A stretch of 64,000 bases of DNA from Cryptomeria japonica (lineage: Eukaryota; Streptophyta; Pinopsida; Cupressales; Cupressaceae): positions 238,735,233 to 238,799,232 of the forward strand of contig NC_081414.1 in the NCBI RefSeq assembly GCF_030272615.1, in the 5' to 3' direction. Each line of letters opens with the position of its first letter. Position 1 is the stretch's first letter. The notes below the pieces were generated by a model. That model did not search any database and was not told where the DNA came from. It worked only from the letters and a program-made list of their open reading frames with translations. This document shows positions 32,840 to 42,937 of the stretch, in pieces. The translations under genes and the position numbers were made by a program.

Positions 32840-33346
32840 TAGTTGTTTATTGATGTATCAAATTTGATATTTATGTCAATACATTAATCCATTTGTTACA
32901 ACTTATAATTGTTATTTTCTTTTGTTGGATTTTGTTGTAGTTGTTTATTCATGGTTATTATTGGTAAAATTTCATATATATATATATGAATTGAAGTTAC
33001 AGTTAAAATTAACATCAGAATTTGATAATGATATGTCAAAATGGATATAAAAAATGAAAAGGTTTTTAAAAAAAAATTATATTTAATAATTTGAAAATAA
33101 AAGTATATATATTTATACAAAACTATATTCTATTAAATAATAAAATATTTTTCTTGGACTTCAAGTGTGCCCAGATTTACAATGTTTGGAAGCAAATACT
33201 CCTTCACATAAATAGTAGCAAATAATCTAGTAATACATAGAAGCACTTCAATTGTCAGCTGATATCAAAAATTGATAATTCTGGCTTCTCCCTTGCTTTC
33301 AAGCCATATCAAAGAAAGGTCTTAATTAGATTACTCAGATGCCATA
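32840..33346. other. AT-rich interval, no feature
   Basis: Low-complexity AT-rich sequence with a short (TA)n run near 32972-32985. No coding signal. Confidence 0.35.
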
Positions 33347-34054
33347 ACTAGTTCTTTCTCCAAATGCATAAAGTTAAAGGAATTAATAATATCCATGTAT
33401 ACATATATATTTTCTTGTCTTCTACCATCTGACCCTTTGATAATTTGCTTTGCTCTGGACTGCAATACATGGTAACATTATATTTATGTATCCAAACAAT
33501 AACTATTGGAAAATTAAAGAATGTGATAAAGCCAAATCCATGGAACATGGCAGGTCAAGGGGAATAGAGTTGCCTTATGAGCCTTTACCGAAAGGTTGGG
33601 AACAATGTCTGGATCTCAAGGTATACCGAATAAATTTGGGTTTCGGTCCTGATAATGTAAAAGATAGATGAGCTGTCTGTTTCTGGGTTAAAATTTTGTC
33701 TCATTGATGCCACATTGTTATTTGAAAGATAAGATTAAAAGAAGAAAAATATTACTTTGTTGAATTCAGAGCATTATTCAGTATACCTTGAGATCCAAAC
33801 ATTGTCCCCAACCTTTCAGCAAAGGCTCATAAGGCAACTTTATTTCTCTTGACCTGCCCTCTTCCATGGTTTTGGCCTCTTCACATTATTTAAGTTTCCA
33901 ATAGTAGTTGTTTGGACACATAAATATAATGTTACCATGTATTGCAGTGCAGAGCAAAGCAAATTGTCAAAGGGACATATGGTAGAAGACAAGAAAATAT
34001 ATATGTATGAATGTATATTATTAACTCCATTATACATTTGCAGAAAGAACTAGT
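33347..34054. repeat. Long foldback: 287-bp inverted repeat around a 140-bp loop
   Basis: 33347-33633 and 33774-34054 are inverted copies, roughly 90 percent alike by eye. Marker strings on both arms are ACTAGTTCTTTCT, TTTTCTTGTCTTCTACCAT, CAATACATGGTAACATTATA and TTGCCTTATGAGCCTTT. The loop is 33634-33773. A transcript across it would fold into a hairpin of about 280 bp of nearly continuous pairing. The inner part of each arm holds the WW-like exon; the outer part looks intronic. Confidence 0.85.
33541..33620 (+). pseudogene. WW-domain-like exon fragment (arm 1)
   Basis: The plus strand encodes ELPYEPLPKGWEQCLDLK followed by AAG|GTATAC, a plausible splice donor. The motif LPxGWEQCLDLK matches the start of plant WW domains of the CFL1 type, in which the first Trp binds Pro-rich ligands; the second Trp would lie in a missing downstream exon. 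The other foldback arm carries the same segment on the minus strand (about 33786-33865, LPYEPLLKGWGQCLDLK), with Glu-to-Gly next to the Trp. This is a captured exon with flanking intron, not a gene. Family identity is from memory and is moderate. Confidence 0.45.
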
Positions 34055-34912
34055 TAAGTCTTTGTAGTCATTGGACCTGTCAATATTTTCTCTTGACATG
34101 TGGCTATGGCATTGCACATTTGAGAGAAACAACGTGGCTGAAACAACCTCATGAAGCAGAGTCTGCCCAAAACTGACCTACCCAGAGACATGAAGTCACT
34201 GAGGATTTGATATGTAACCTGTAACTTTAAACACTCCAAAATATTTGTAACTTTGAACACTCCAAAATATCTGTAAATTTGAACACAAAAGATCCTTTGC
34301 TATTGGTGACTGAGATCTTTCATAGGTCTGACACTTTTAATGCTCCCACTGCTATGTTAGCACATGGCTATATGCTTGAGTGATCTGTGAGTTTGGGCAT
34401 ACACTTTCAACCTTGTATTGAATCACTATTCTCTGCCATTCCATTCAACAGAAGGATCTCTGCCATTGTGATTTAGCTTTCTGAAGTCCTATATCAATGC
34501 TACACTTTCAATGCACTGAGTTTACCTAAGATCAAAACAACCTAAATGCACTGTCATTGTGATTGTCACAGTCTCCTTATGGCTTCGAGCTGCATTCTTT
34601 GTGACTGCATCCTGCTCTCTGTTGCAGCTATAAGACTGTAGATTATCACTGTCCTTAGGGTTCTTGTTTGTATCAAAACCCTTTGAGAGGCTATTGCTTT
34701 TGTAAGCTTTGTCAGATCTATTCTTTGAGCTTTAGTCTTCCGCATAGGCTCATATGCCCTGTCTCTGTGTTTGCAATGCTGGGATTGTAATATATGACAC
34801 TGTCAAATATTCTCTAATACTTACTGTCCTTCATTGACTGCGTTATGCTGTTTGTCCATATGAATAGGCTTTCAAAACCCTTGTATTTCTTTTTGAATTC
34901 TATCCTTCTTAC
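34055..34912 (+). repeat. Possible plus-strand LTR ending in TTACAACA
   Basis: The end AATTCTATCCTTCTTACAACA (to 34912), followed by GTCCCCCTCATCGTTAACAACAGAGAGACA, matches the minus-strand end and leader of the copia-like LTRs at 3915 and 36673 (AATTCTATC-GTCTTACAACA, TTCCCCCTC, GTCAACAGAGACA). So an LTR edge of the same family lies here in opposite orientation. The body of the segment does not align with the other copies, and the left end is unknown. Confidence 0.4.
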
Positions 34913-34987
34913 AACAGTCCCCCTCATCGTTAACAACAGAGAGACATGACTCTTTTACCTTCCAAGTAGTTGTCTTCTTGTGTGCAG

Positions 34988-35108
34988 AAAAGGTGTTAAC
35001 ATTGGCTACGCCTTCGTGAATTTTACATCAGCTAAAGTCACGAGGAAGGTGTATAAAGCATTTCAATGCAACCTTGGAAAAGTTTGGACTCCAAAAGAAC
35101 TTCGCTAA
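34988..35108 (+). pseudogene. Mei2-like RNA-binding exon fragment (arm 1)
   Basis: After a good acceptor (TTCTTGTGTGCAG, ending 34987) the plus strand reads KGVNIGYAFVNFTSAKV, then RKVYKAF and VWTPKEL, up to a TAA at 35106. This follows the C-terminal RRM of Mei2/terminal-ear1-like proteins (CNVGYxFVNxTSP...YKAFH...WEVFNSRK). Such proteins bind RNA in meristem and meiosis control. Only this exon is present. An inverted, more decayed copy lies at 35975-36096. It lies 76 bases beyond the LTR-like edge at 34912. Confidence 0.55.
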
Positions 35109-35554
35109 AAATATGAGAAATTGTTTATGTCAAAGTTCAGGTGTCTTATGTTTATGTTTTTAGATGACCTTTTTTTTCCCTAAATTTTCTTTGTTTTCTC
35201 TATAGTTATGTTTTTAGATTTCATTTATTGTAGTATTTTAATGATAGGGTCATGTTGCTCTGGAAAGTTGGTTTGAAAAGTACAATTGGTATAGCCACCT
35301 TGCAATAGGAAAAATTTCACAGAAAGCAGTATTAAATCTGAGTTATTTCACATGAAACTCACATGAAGGAGGGGATCACTACTCTATGGCAGAAAGATCA
35401 TTAACTCCAGTCCAAAGAAATGAACACTGCTGTATGGCAGAAAGTTTTTTTTATATTTTGGATTTTAGTTTTGTTTAATTTGTGTTACTTTATAATTTGA
35501 AGGGATAGTTTATTCTTATTTTGGATTTTAGTTTTGTTTAATTTGTGTTACTTT

Positions 35555-35723
35555 GGTTCAACTTTTTCCTTTCTATCAATGTCATTATTTGCTTCCTTCT
35601 TTCTTACTCATTATTTTAGCTTCAACCTCCTCCTTTGCTTTGAATGGAATCTTACAAAAAAAATAAGGAGGAAAGAATGAAACAAATAATGGTATTGATA
35701 GAAAGAAAAAGGTTGGATCAAAA
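35555..35723. repeat. Inner inverted repeat of the second foldback
   Basis: 35555-35614 and 35661-35723 are inverted copies (GGTTCAACTTTTTCCTTTCTA / TAGAAAGAAAAAGGTTGGATC), with a 46-base loop. Together with the inverted Mei2-like copies outside it, this forms a second, asymmetric foldback of about 1.1 kb (34988-36096). Confidence 0.7.
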
Positions 35724-35853
35724 GGTAATTTGCAATTGTACTCTTAAATCATGTTGTTTGATTAGTTTAAGTGGTTTTATGCATTCAAATTTGATCTGAT
35801 ATTAACATTCATGGCGTCATAGGTTAATGGTCAAGAAGGAACTAATGGGCTTT

Positions 35854-36062
35854 AACAAGTTCACATATTTTAATGAAGCTTTTCAGAAGTCCAAACATTT
35901 TCAAGTTACATAAGAAAACTTTAAACGGTTCACTAAAATATAGTGAATTTGATGGGATAAACAAGTTCAAATATTTTAGTGAAGCTTTTCAGGAGTCCAA
36001 ACATTTTCAAGTTACATATGAAATGCTTTATATAGGTTCCATATGACTTTAGCTAATGTAAA
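35854..36062. repeat. 105-bp tandem repeat with Mei2-like 3' part
   Basis: Units start at 35854 and 35959 (AACAAGTTC-A/C-ATATTTTA-TGAAGCTTTTCAG). Each includes the complement of the VWTPxKL part of the Mei2-like exon, so the 3' part of the exon was duplicated after capture. Confidence 0.65.
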
Positions 36063-36096
36063 ATTCGTGAAATCGTAGTCAACGTTGACACCTTTT
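35975..36096 (-). pseudogene. Mei2-like RNA-binding exon fragment (arm 2)
   Basis: The minus strand reads VNVDYDFTNFTLAKV, then YKAFHM, a stop, and VWTPEKL. It is the same exon as 34988-35108, with Gly-to-Asp in the RNP core and a premature stop. On this strand it lies downstream of the exon at 36336-36409, in the order expected for the gene. Confidence 0.5.
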
Positions 36097-36335
36097 AAAC
36101 AAATTCTTCAACATACGTGGAAACCTATTAAAAGTACATTGAAGCATCTGTGCTCTTCTCATTAAATCGCTGCACCTGTATAAGAATTGAAGAAACACGT
36201 CTCGATTAGAAATATAAATATATAGCCCAATCAGCTTAGAATAAATGCCAAATTAGTTGTTCTTACAAATTTACATAAAATTATAATATTGAAATAAATT
36301 AGCCTTCAGAGCCATAAATTCAATACTGGGCATAC
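36097..36335. other. Intron-like interval between the Mei2-like exons
   Basis: AT-rich, non-coding. On the minus strand it separates the VMIRNIP exon from the GYAFVNF-type exon. The middle exon of the RRM, expected between them, was not found. Confidence 0.35.
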
Positions 36336-36409
36336 CTGTATACGTTGGGAATATTTCTTATCATAACAGCTGTTCTCACCTGTCGGGAGTTTGCTTTTGC
36401 TATATCCTC
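36336..36409 (-). pseudogene. Mei2-like exon with intact splice sites
   Basis: The minus strand shows a TTGTTTTTCAG acceptor (36410-36420), a 74-bp exon encoding EDIAKANSRQVRTAVMIRNI then PNVYR, and a CAG|GTATGC donor (36335). RTxVMIRNIPNxY is the start of the Mei2-type C-terminal RRM, directly upstream in protein order of the GYAFVNFT exon found at 35975. It lies 260 bp inside the LTR edge at 36673, on the same strand. Either the retroelement captured a spliced-gene fragment with its introns at the DNA level, or the element inserted beside a Mei2-like gene. Confidence 0.55.
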
Positions 36410-36672
36410 CTGAAAAACAAATTGAGAATTTTCCTCTGTTAACTCCATTTATAACAATTGTACCATCTGTTATTCAAAACATTAAAAACAAATCTTTAAA
36501 TTGGCAGCAATATATTCAGCATGCACCACCAAACTCATAAATATGAAATGAATCCCTAAGTTAAAGAAACATAAGATTCAAATATAAGAAAAGCCTAAGT
36601 TCAGTAAAAACTAAAGAAACATAAAAGCCATGTTGACCGTTTTGCAGTGTCTCTGTTGACCAGGAGGGGGAA

Positions 36673-37870
36673 TGTTGTAAGACGGATAGAATTCCCTGCC
36701 GAAATCAATCAATTAAAACACTTTGCCTCTTCAAGATATAAATTGACAGAGCATCGATTCTACAGAAAAAAATTGAAATGACCTAAAAACCTAAAATGAT
36801 CAAACTTTGCTGGCCAAACCTAGATGAATCTCAGATTCATACAGAATTCAACTGCACACTTCTAAAAAAGAAAAAGACATCCTAAATAGTTCAATGTATC
36901 AATTATCATTAGTTTTTAAGGTAAAAACTACTGTTTAGACTGTCACTGGGCCTCATTTTTTTATAGTTCTGAACATATCTAAGAAAGGGCCCAAAAATTA
37001 AATATTGTCTATCAATCTACCCGCAATCCGTGACAGACCAATTGGTAGGACATTAAATATTTAGAAAAATTAAATATTTGAGTAATAGATTGAAATCCAT
37101 TCGAATCCCAAAAAAACCCAGTTTTCAAAGTTAGTCTTTAATGTTGAAGATTGAAATAAATATGGAGTAGGTCATTCATCTTAATAGTATTCTGATTCAA
37201 GTACGGAATTGAAGTAATACTCCGATAACGGACCACCAAAATTCATTCATTTATGTCACACTACCGCAATATCTTCCATTATATTACAAGGTTGATAGTG
37301 AATATTTAATAAATTTTGCTGCTTAATATATTTCACAAAGTCTACCTTGATATGCAAAAAGTCACAAAATGCATGCCAACCTAAAGAAAAAACCTCAGAA
37401 AAAGTAAAACCTATGAACCTTTTAAATGCTGATTAGATTTAGGCTAAGCCATTATCGCTTAACAGTTATAAAGACATCTTATAATTTCCCTTGAAAACCC
37501 AAAGAATCAGAAAAAATAAAACCTATAAACCTTTTAAATGCTGATTAGATTTAAGCTTAGCCATTATCGCTTAACAGTTATAAAGACATCTTATAATTTC
37601 CCTTGAAAACCCAAAGAATAATAAACTTGTGAAAACAATTTTTTTCAAACCCAAAGAATAATAAACTTGTTAGGAACTTATAACAAGACTTACCTCTAGC
37701 CATTGAGGAGAACCCAAAGATGATCTTGTCCTCTAACCATTGCAAGTGGATGTTTGGAGTCAGAGGGATGATAACAAGTACAGGTAATGTTACTTCCATC
37801 TTCACCATTAGAACTAACCCTATGATACTATAGGTATCTGGAGCAAAAGTAACATGAACATGAGCACTTG
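36673..37870 (-). repeat. Copia-like LTR, copy III, TATA deleted
   Basis: Edge TGTTGTAAGACGG at 36673, with upstream leader shared with copy I. Relative to copies I and II, about 330-350 bases are missing after ATTCCCTGCCG, including the TATA box, so this LTR has no visible promoter. The decayed 5S-like block is at 37163-37235. A 120-bp direct duplication lies at 37420-37620 (two copies of AATGCTGATTAGATTTA followed by GCCATTATCGCTTAACAGTT). The upper limit is uncertain. Confidence 0.5.
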
Positions 37871-38595
37871 CAATAAGTCAGCTACTAAAAAGTCTGCTGT
37901 CAATGAATCCTTGCTCGACTCTGCACTAAGCAAAAGTAACATAAACAAGAGCACTTGCAATAAGTAAAATGACTTAAAAATATAAACATTATAGTAAAGA
38001 AGTCCAGATGAGATGAGACATGTCTGGAGAGCAGAAAACATACTAAAATTAAGAGAAAACACAAAGATTTATGTCCGGAGACTAGCTAGTGAGCTACAAA
38101 ATAAATCACAAAATTGAAGATGACAGAGAGCAGAGCTCAATCTGCTATACCTATCCCATTTTATAACTGTTTAAACAGCAAGAATGGAGATGACAGAGAG
38201 CTGGGATCAATCTGCAATACCTATCCCATGTTATAACCGATTGAACATGATATGAGTGTTTATTATATAGTAAATTAGAGATTACGAGGTAAAGAAAGTT
38301 TTGTTTCAAAAATAATGTTATTAGAGTTAAATTATTTTTGATCGTAAAAAGTTATTAATATAATTAACAAAATAAATTTAAACAAATTAGGGTAAATATA
38401 AAACAAATTCAAGAAAAAGACTAACTCTTTTAAAATGGGTTTAGTAATTAAATCGTACATTTCTAGACAAAGAAGACATAGGTATAACAATGATGGTGAT
38501 GTTTAATCTTGTGGTTAGGCTGTGATTGGGCTGCTGGTTGCAGTGTTCTTCTTTGGGGTTTAGATCCATGATAAATCCGCTGGTTGAACAACTTC

Positions 38596-39075
38596 AAAAC
38601 CTATTGTAAGGGGTTTTAGGTCCACTCAAAACCTGTTTAACCCTTAATAAAAAACAATGATATTGAAAAGTAGTAATAGGACTCACATCTTACAACCAAC
38701 ATTATGAGGATCCCTATGTCTTTTTTATATCATAGTTTAATTTTTTAAATCTAACCCTAACAAATAAATATATGAATTTAAAAGAAGATTGAAATTACAT
38801 TGTAGTAGATGCAAAACAAAATCACCATAAAATAAAATTTGAAACTCAACATCTATAATTATCTTTTTCAATTTGATTACTTCAAATAAAACCTATTGTA
38901 AGGGTTTCTGGTCCACTCAAAACCTTTTAACCCTTAATAAAAAACAATGACATTGAAAAGTAGTAATAGGACTCATATCTTACAACCAACATTATGAGGA
39001 TCCCTATGTGTTTTTTATATCATAATTAAATTTTTTAAATCTAACCCTAACAAATAAATATATGAATTTAAAACA
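38596..39075. repeat. 291-bp tandem duplication next to LTR (b)
   Basis: Units begin AAAACCTATTGTAAGGG at 38596 and 38887; the second is truncated where LTR (b) begins. Each contains TTTAACCCTTAATAAAAAACAATGA, a LINE-tail-like string, and CTAACCCTAACAAATAAATATATGAATTTAAA. Confidence 0.75.
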
Positions 39076-39083
39076 TGCAAACC

Positions 39084-39802
39084 TGAAAGATCAAATAAAT
39101 TATTGATGTAGATAGACGAGTGTGGTTGCTCTCGTAGAATGACTATAAGATCAAGATGAGTTGACGATAAAATGGATGTCATAACAAAATGATACAACAA
39201 GATGTTTAAATTGGATGAAATGCCTCTTTAAATAGAATTCTCAATACAAGAACCAAAGGCTACGATTAAGAGGTTGAATGGATGGCTATGATTAGATGAG
39301 GACTAGGGTTAGGCTTGAAAGATGTAGTCATGTGACAAGTGTCACATGATAAGCAACATATAGGGCTTAGGATAAAGTTTAGGAGCATTCTTATAGGAAT
39401 GGCCAAGATTGAGAGGTTTAAGTTAAAATGGATGGATAGGATATAAAGTTAATTTGACTTTTGGGAAGGTGTCCAAGTTCAATGAATGTGGGAGAAGGCT
39501 TAGTTAAACATGTGAAGGGGATAAGGTGGGACACGTCAAATGACTACAAATTTTGATTATGATCCATGTGAACACAAATAGACAAAGATTAAGGTAAAAT
39601 AAGAATTTATTAAATTAAATAAATACATATTTATTTAATTAATGGGATAGCATAAAGGTGAAATTAATTAAATAAATAAATAATATTTATTTAATTAAGG
39701 CCTTTGGAGTAGTAAAAAGGGTTAATTAAAGAAATAATGAATATATATATATATATATATATATAACTGGTTTAGGTTAATGGACATTTTTAGGTGTCTA
39801 CA
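39084..39802 (-). repeat. Gypsy-type LTR (b)
   Basis: The minus strand starts TGTAGACACCTAAAAATG at 39802, after a polypurine tract (complement of 39803-39818: AAAGAGGGCCAAAA), and ends GATCTTTCA at 39084: 719 bp with TG...CA. A TATA-type TATTTAAAG lies on the complement of 39228-39236. The palindrome TCATGTGACA-AG-TGTCACATGA (10-bp arms) is intact at 39328-39349. An (AT)13 microsatellite lies at 39740-39766. Confidence 0.75.
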
Positions 39803-40059
39803 TTTTGGCCCTCTTTGAAATGAAATTGCAAAGTAAATTCATTTCAAAGAAGATTATTTTGTAAATTGTATTTTTACTTTAAAAAAAAGGGTATTTTCTA
39901 CTTGAATTTTTCAATTACTTTAAACAAATGTCAATTATTTTTGATAAAGATAAACAAGTTTTACATGGACTCAAAACCTAAAGTTTTACAAAACCTAGCC
40001 ATCAGCCAGTAAAATAGAAACCAACAACAAAATAAAACACAGACAAACACTCAGTTAAG

Positions 40060-41655
40060 AGAGTGCACCAGCTCTGCGTTCTTCTAGATGGTAGCCTTGT
40101 TGATTGCCTCCAATTCCTCCATAATGAACTTGGAGGTACCCTTATTGTTGCTCATGCTTCTGGTCCTGGAACTAGGGCCCATCATTTTATTGCCACCAAC
40201 AATAGAGTCTTCACTACCCAAATCTTTCTTTCTATTACTATCATCAGGGTCACCATTAATAGGATTGGATCTGTACTCCGCCACCATCCAGCCCCTCCAT
40301 ACTATTATTCATGGCCTCCTTACTTATGTCAACCAAATTCAAAAGATTATTCTTGATTTCCTCCATAGACAGCTCAACCTTCTCAATTCTTTGCTCATGT
40401 TTATTTCTCATAACCTTGATGTCATGGGAAAGCTTCTAGGTCATGATCATGAGCTTCTCAGATTTGCTAGGGTCAGGCGATAATGAAGATATCAATTATC
40501 TCCTTAATCCCCTCTTTGAGGGTATCAATCTCCTTCCCCACCCACTTCCAGCAGTTCTCCTGGATTCTAGTCACTTCCATCAACAAATTCATTAGAGAAC
40601 TATCCTTCTGTAAACCACCATCCACATCTTTAGGTAGAGTCTCCTGCTTCTCCTTCAAGAAATTAAGAGGAATGTCCAATTTGATTTCCTAGTCCAAGGT
40701 CTTGGGAGCATAGTATTTAGCAACCAACTTCTTCTTTTTGGAATAAGGCTCAATTTTAGAAATCATCTTGCTGGTTGATTTATATTTACTTGCAGCCCAT
40801 CTGGGGGGTCTTGCTGCTATGGGTTCCAAAAGTGACCAACATCTCACCCTCTTCAACTAGCTTATAATCAGGGTCAAAAAGGGGTTTGGCACTCCCACTA
40901 TCCTCCATCTCCATATCCAAATCAAAGACATCTTGAACATTAGTATTAGGGATTTGGCCTTTCTCAGAGAGAAAGGGCACAACTTCAAGGGCTTTGGCAT
41001 ACTCCATAATGAGCACAATAAGTCCTTCATGGAGGACAGAATTATTGGGGTTCTCAACATGTTTTTCAAGACTATTCTCCACAGAAGAAACCAGATAGAA
41101 AGGAATCGAAATAACTTTGCCATGCCTAAAGTGATTCAAGATGGTAAAATGATAGGAAAATATACTGGCATATCTGCCATCAAGCATAATGTACCTCATG
41201 ATGAACTCGACCATGTTCGCCCCAGGGAGCCATAAGATCCTTTCTATTGTAGCCACCATCAGCCATTTTATTAACTCTTGAATGCTCCTTATCTTTATCA
41301 AAAAAATTTGCCATGTCTTCCACCACTATTTTTTGTCTCCGTGAAACCTTCTGCTATTCATAGCCAAACCTATAACCGTAGCCACCAGGGTTTCATCCAG
41401 CTGATAATTAGCACCATAGGCCCTCAAAACCCCTTTCTTCCATATGTTGACAAACATTTCCATGAGTAGAGGAGAAGGGCCATGGAGTCTTTCCAAGAAG
41501 GGAACCATTCCCCCATCAATAATTTCCTGCCACACTTCCTTATTTTTCTTCCATTTATCAAAACTGCACGATTCTTGCCTATTTTTGTCCCCACGCATAA
41601 TGGTCTGGGTCACCCAATAGAAACAAGAAATGGGCCACACTAGACAAGTCTCCAA
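40060..41655 (-). pseudogene. ORF3-like unknown protein, most complete copy
   Basis: Pieces in order: CSFDKWKKNKEVWQEIIDGG, LERLHG, FVNIWKKGVLRAYG, ETLVATVIGLAMNSRRFHGD (41590-41330); FIMRYIMLDGRYASIFSYHF, ILNHFRHGK, HEGLIVLIMEYAKALE (41230-40980); an acidic linker DLDMEMEDSGSAKPLFDPDY (about 40910); a helical C-terminal part with NLLMEVTRIQENCWKWVGKE and IDTLKEGIKEI (40610-40490); and a final MEELEAIN (about 40120). So: a globular N-terminal domain of about 200 residues, an acidic linker and a coiled-coil end, about 500 residues in all. Two or three frame shifts and a few stops break it. The truncated copy at 14925-15640 has the same order. No known catalytic motif was recognised. Confidence 0.68.
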
Positions 41656-41849
41656 ATAGAAGTAAGATAGGGGCTGGACAAGAAGACAGAAAATCCAGGC
41701 ACACTAGAAGTTTTTAGATCTTCAAATAGGGAAATTGAAAGGAACCCATTTCCCCAACAACTTGATCAAGCCATGACTATTCTTCATTGGTTATCGCAAG
41801 TGGATGATATCATCATAAGCCAGGTCACACAAGCTTTTTGGGAAAGAGT

Positions 41850-42268
41850 CCCGATTTCTCTACCATTTTGTCGCCACGTAGCCCACCGTCATATTAGACA
41901 ATAAATCTGCCGCTTTATTTCCTTGCCGAAAAATGTGAGAAATTTTGAATTCATCCAACTCTTTAATCATCACAATAATATTTGATCAGTTTGGTGATAG
42001 TCCAACTAGGATCCATACACTCATTCAAATAATTGAAAATGTTGAGTAAGTCAGATTCCAGCCAGACCTTTCTAAAATCTTTCCTTTTAGCCATGTGTAA
42101 ACCAAAATGGGCAACATTGGGCTCCGCAAAATGGTTAGAATGGGTAGCCAAAGGGAGCACCATCATAGAAACCAACAGACCCATATGATTCCTAGCCACT
42201 CCCCCACACCCAACTGACCCAAGATTACCTTTAGCTGCCCTGTCCACATTGATTTTGATCCATCCCAT
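41850..42268 (-). pseudogene. LINE B RNase H (RVT_3 type)
   Basis: MGWIKINVDRAAKGNLGSVG carries the first Asp (consensus VDGA), AEPNVAHFGLHMA the Glu, and VWLESDLLNIF the second Asp. The HxxREGN motif near 41930 is broken (FSHFSARK then a stop). RNase H would remove the RNA strand after reverse transcription. The domain is followed on the same strand, after about 200 bp of broken sequence ending FPKSLCDLAYDD, by ORF3. Confidence 0.78.
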
Positions 42269-42372
42269 AGGGGGGGATTCTATAGAACATTTTGTCTGTA
42301 TTGTTTAATTTTGTGCATAGGAATGGATATATTCCAGCCAATTTGCCACCGTCTGATAGTATACCACTCCTC

Positions 42373-42765
42373 CTAGAGAGTAGGGAGGGGATGGTCATTC
42401 CTTCTACTGGGGCAGGAGTGAAGAAAATTCTCCTTGATAGCTTTTCTGGTTCTAATAGCCATAACAAGCCTAGGAGATTTCAAATCTCTAAAAACTCTAT
42501 TGTTTCTTTCTTTCCAAGTACCCCAAGCAATATGAGGAAGAGCCATGTTCCAGAGGACTCCCAAAGCTTGATTGTCAATGGGGCACTTCCATTCAAACCA
42601 TAGCCTTTGAAAAGAATCAAGGAAGAAACTCCAGATATCCATGGCAAAAGAGTAGTGTAGCAAAAGGTGACCAAAATTTTCCTTTTCTTCTTTGCATAGG
42701 AAGCATCTATTAGTAATAGGGAGACCTCTTTTACAAAGGTTGTCAATGGTATATATCTTACCCTA
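42373..42765 (-). pseudogene. LINE B zf-RVT domain
   Basis: The minus frame reads TIDNLCKRGLPITNRCFLCK (Cys pair), NFGHLLLHYSFAMDIWSFFL (His and a Tyr in place of Cys), and WGTWKERNNRVFRD, the usual W-x-x-W-x-x-R-N-x-R-x-F ending of plant LINE zf-RVT regions. It sits directly upstream of the RNase H domain. Confidence 0.78.
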
Positions 42766-42937
42766 CATGAAAAGCCAAAAAAAGATGTTAATTTTCAGAA
42801 TTAAAAGCTTATTCCAAATGTCAATTGTTAACAACATATTTCCTATTATATTCTTCTCTTAATCACACAAAAAATTGAGAATAAAGCTATATATTATAAT
42901 CTAAATCAATAAGCTATAGAGAGATCAAAGGAGTGTG

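Larger units (their letters stand above)
39915..42790 (-). mobile_element. LINE B 3' part: zf-RVT, RNase H, ORF3 and tail
   Basis: On the minus strand, in order: zf-RVT (42765-42373), RNase H (42268-41850), ORF3 (41655-40060), and a tail ending near 39915 with GTCCATGTAAAACTTGTTTA then CTTTATCAAAAATAA. RT is absent, so the copy is 5'-truncated. Placing the LINE-like tail after ORF3 suggests that ORF3 is part of the LINE transcript. No target duplication was identified; the lower end adjoins the polypurine side of LTR (b). Confidence 0.65.
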
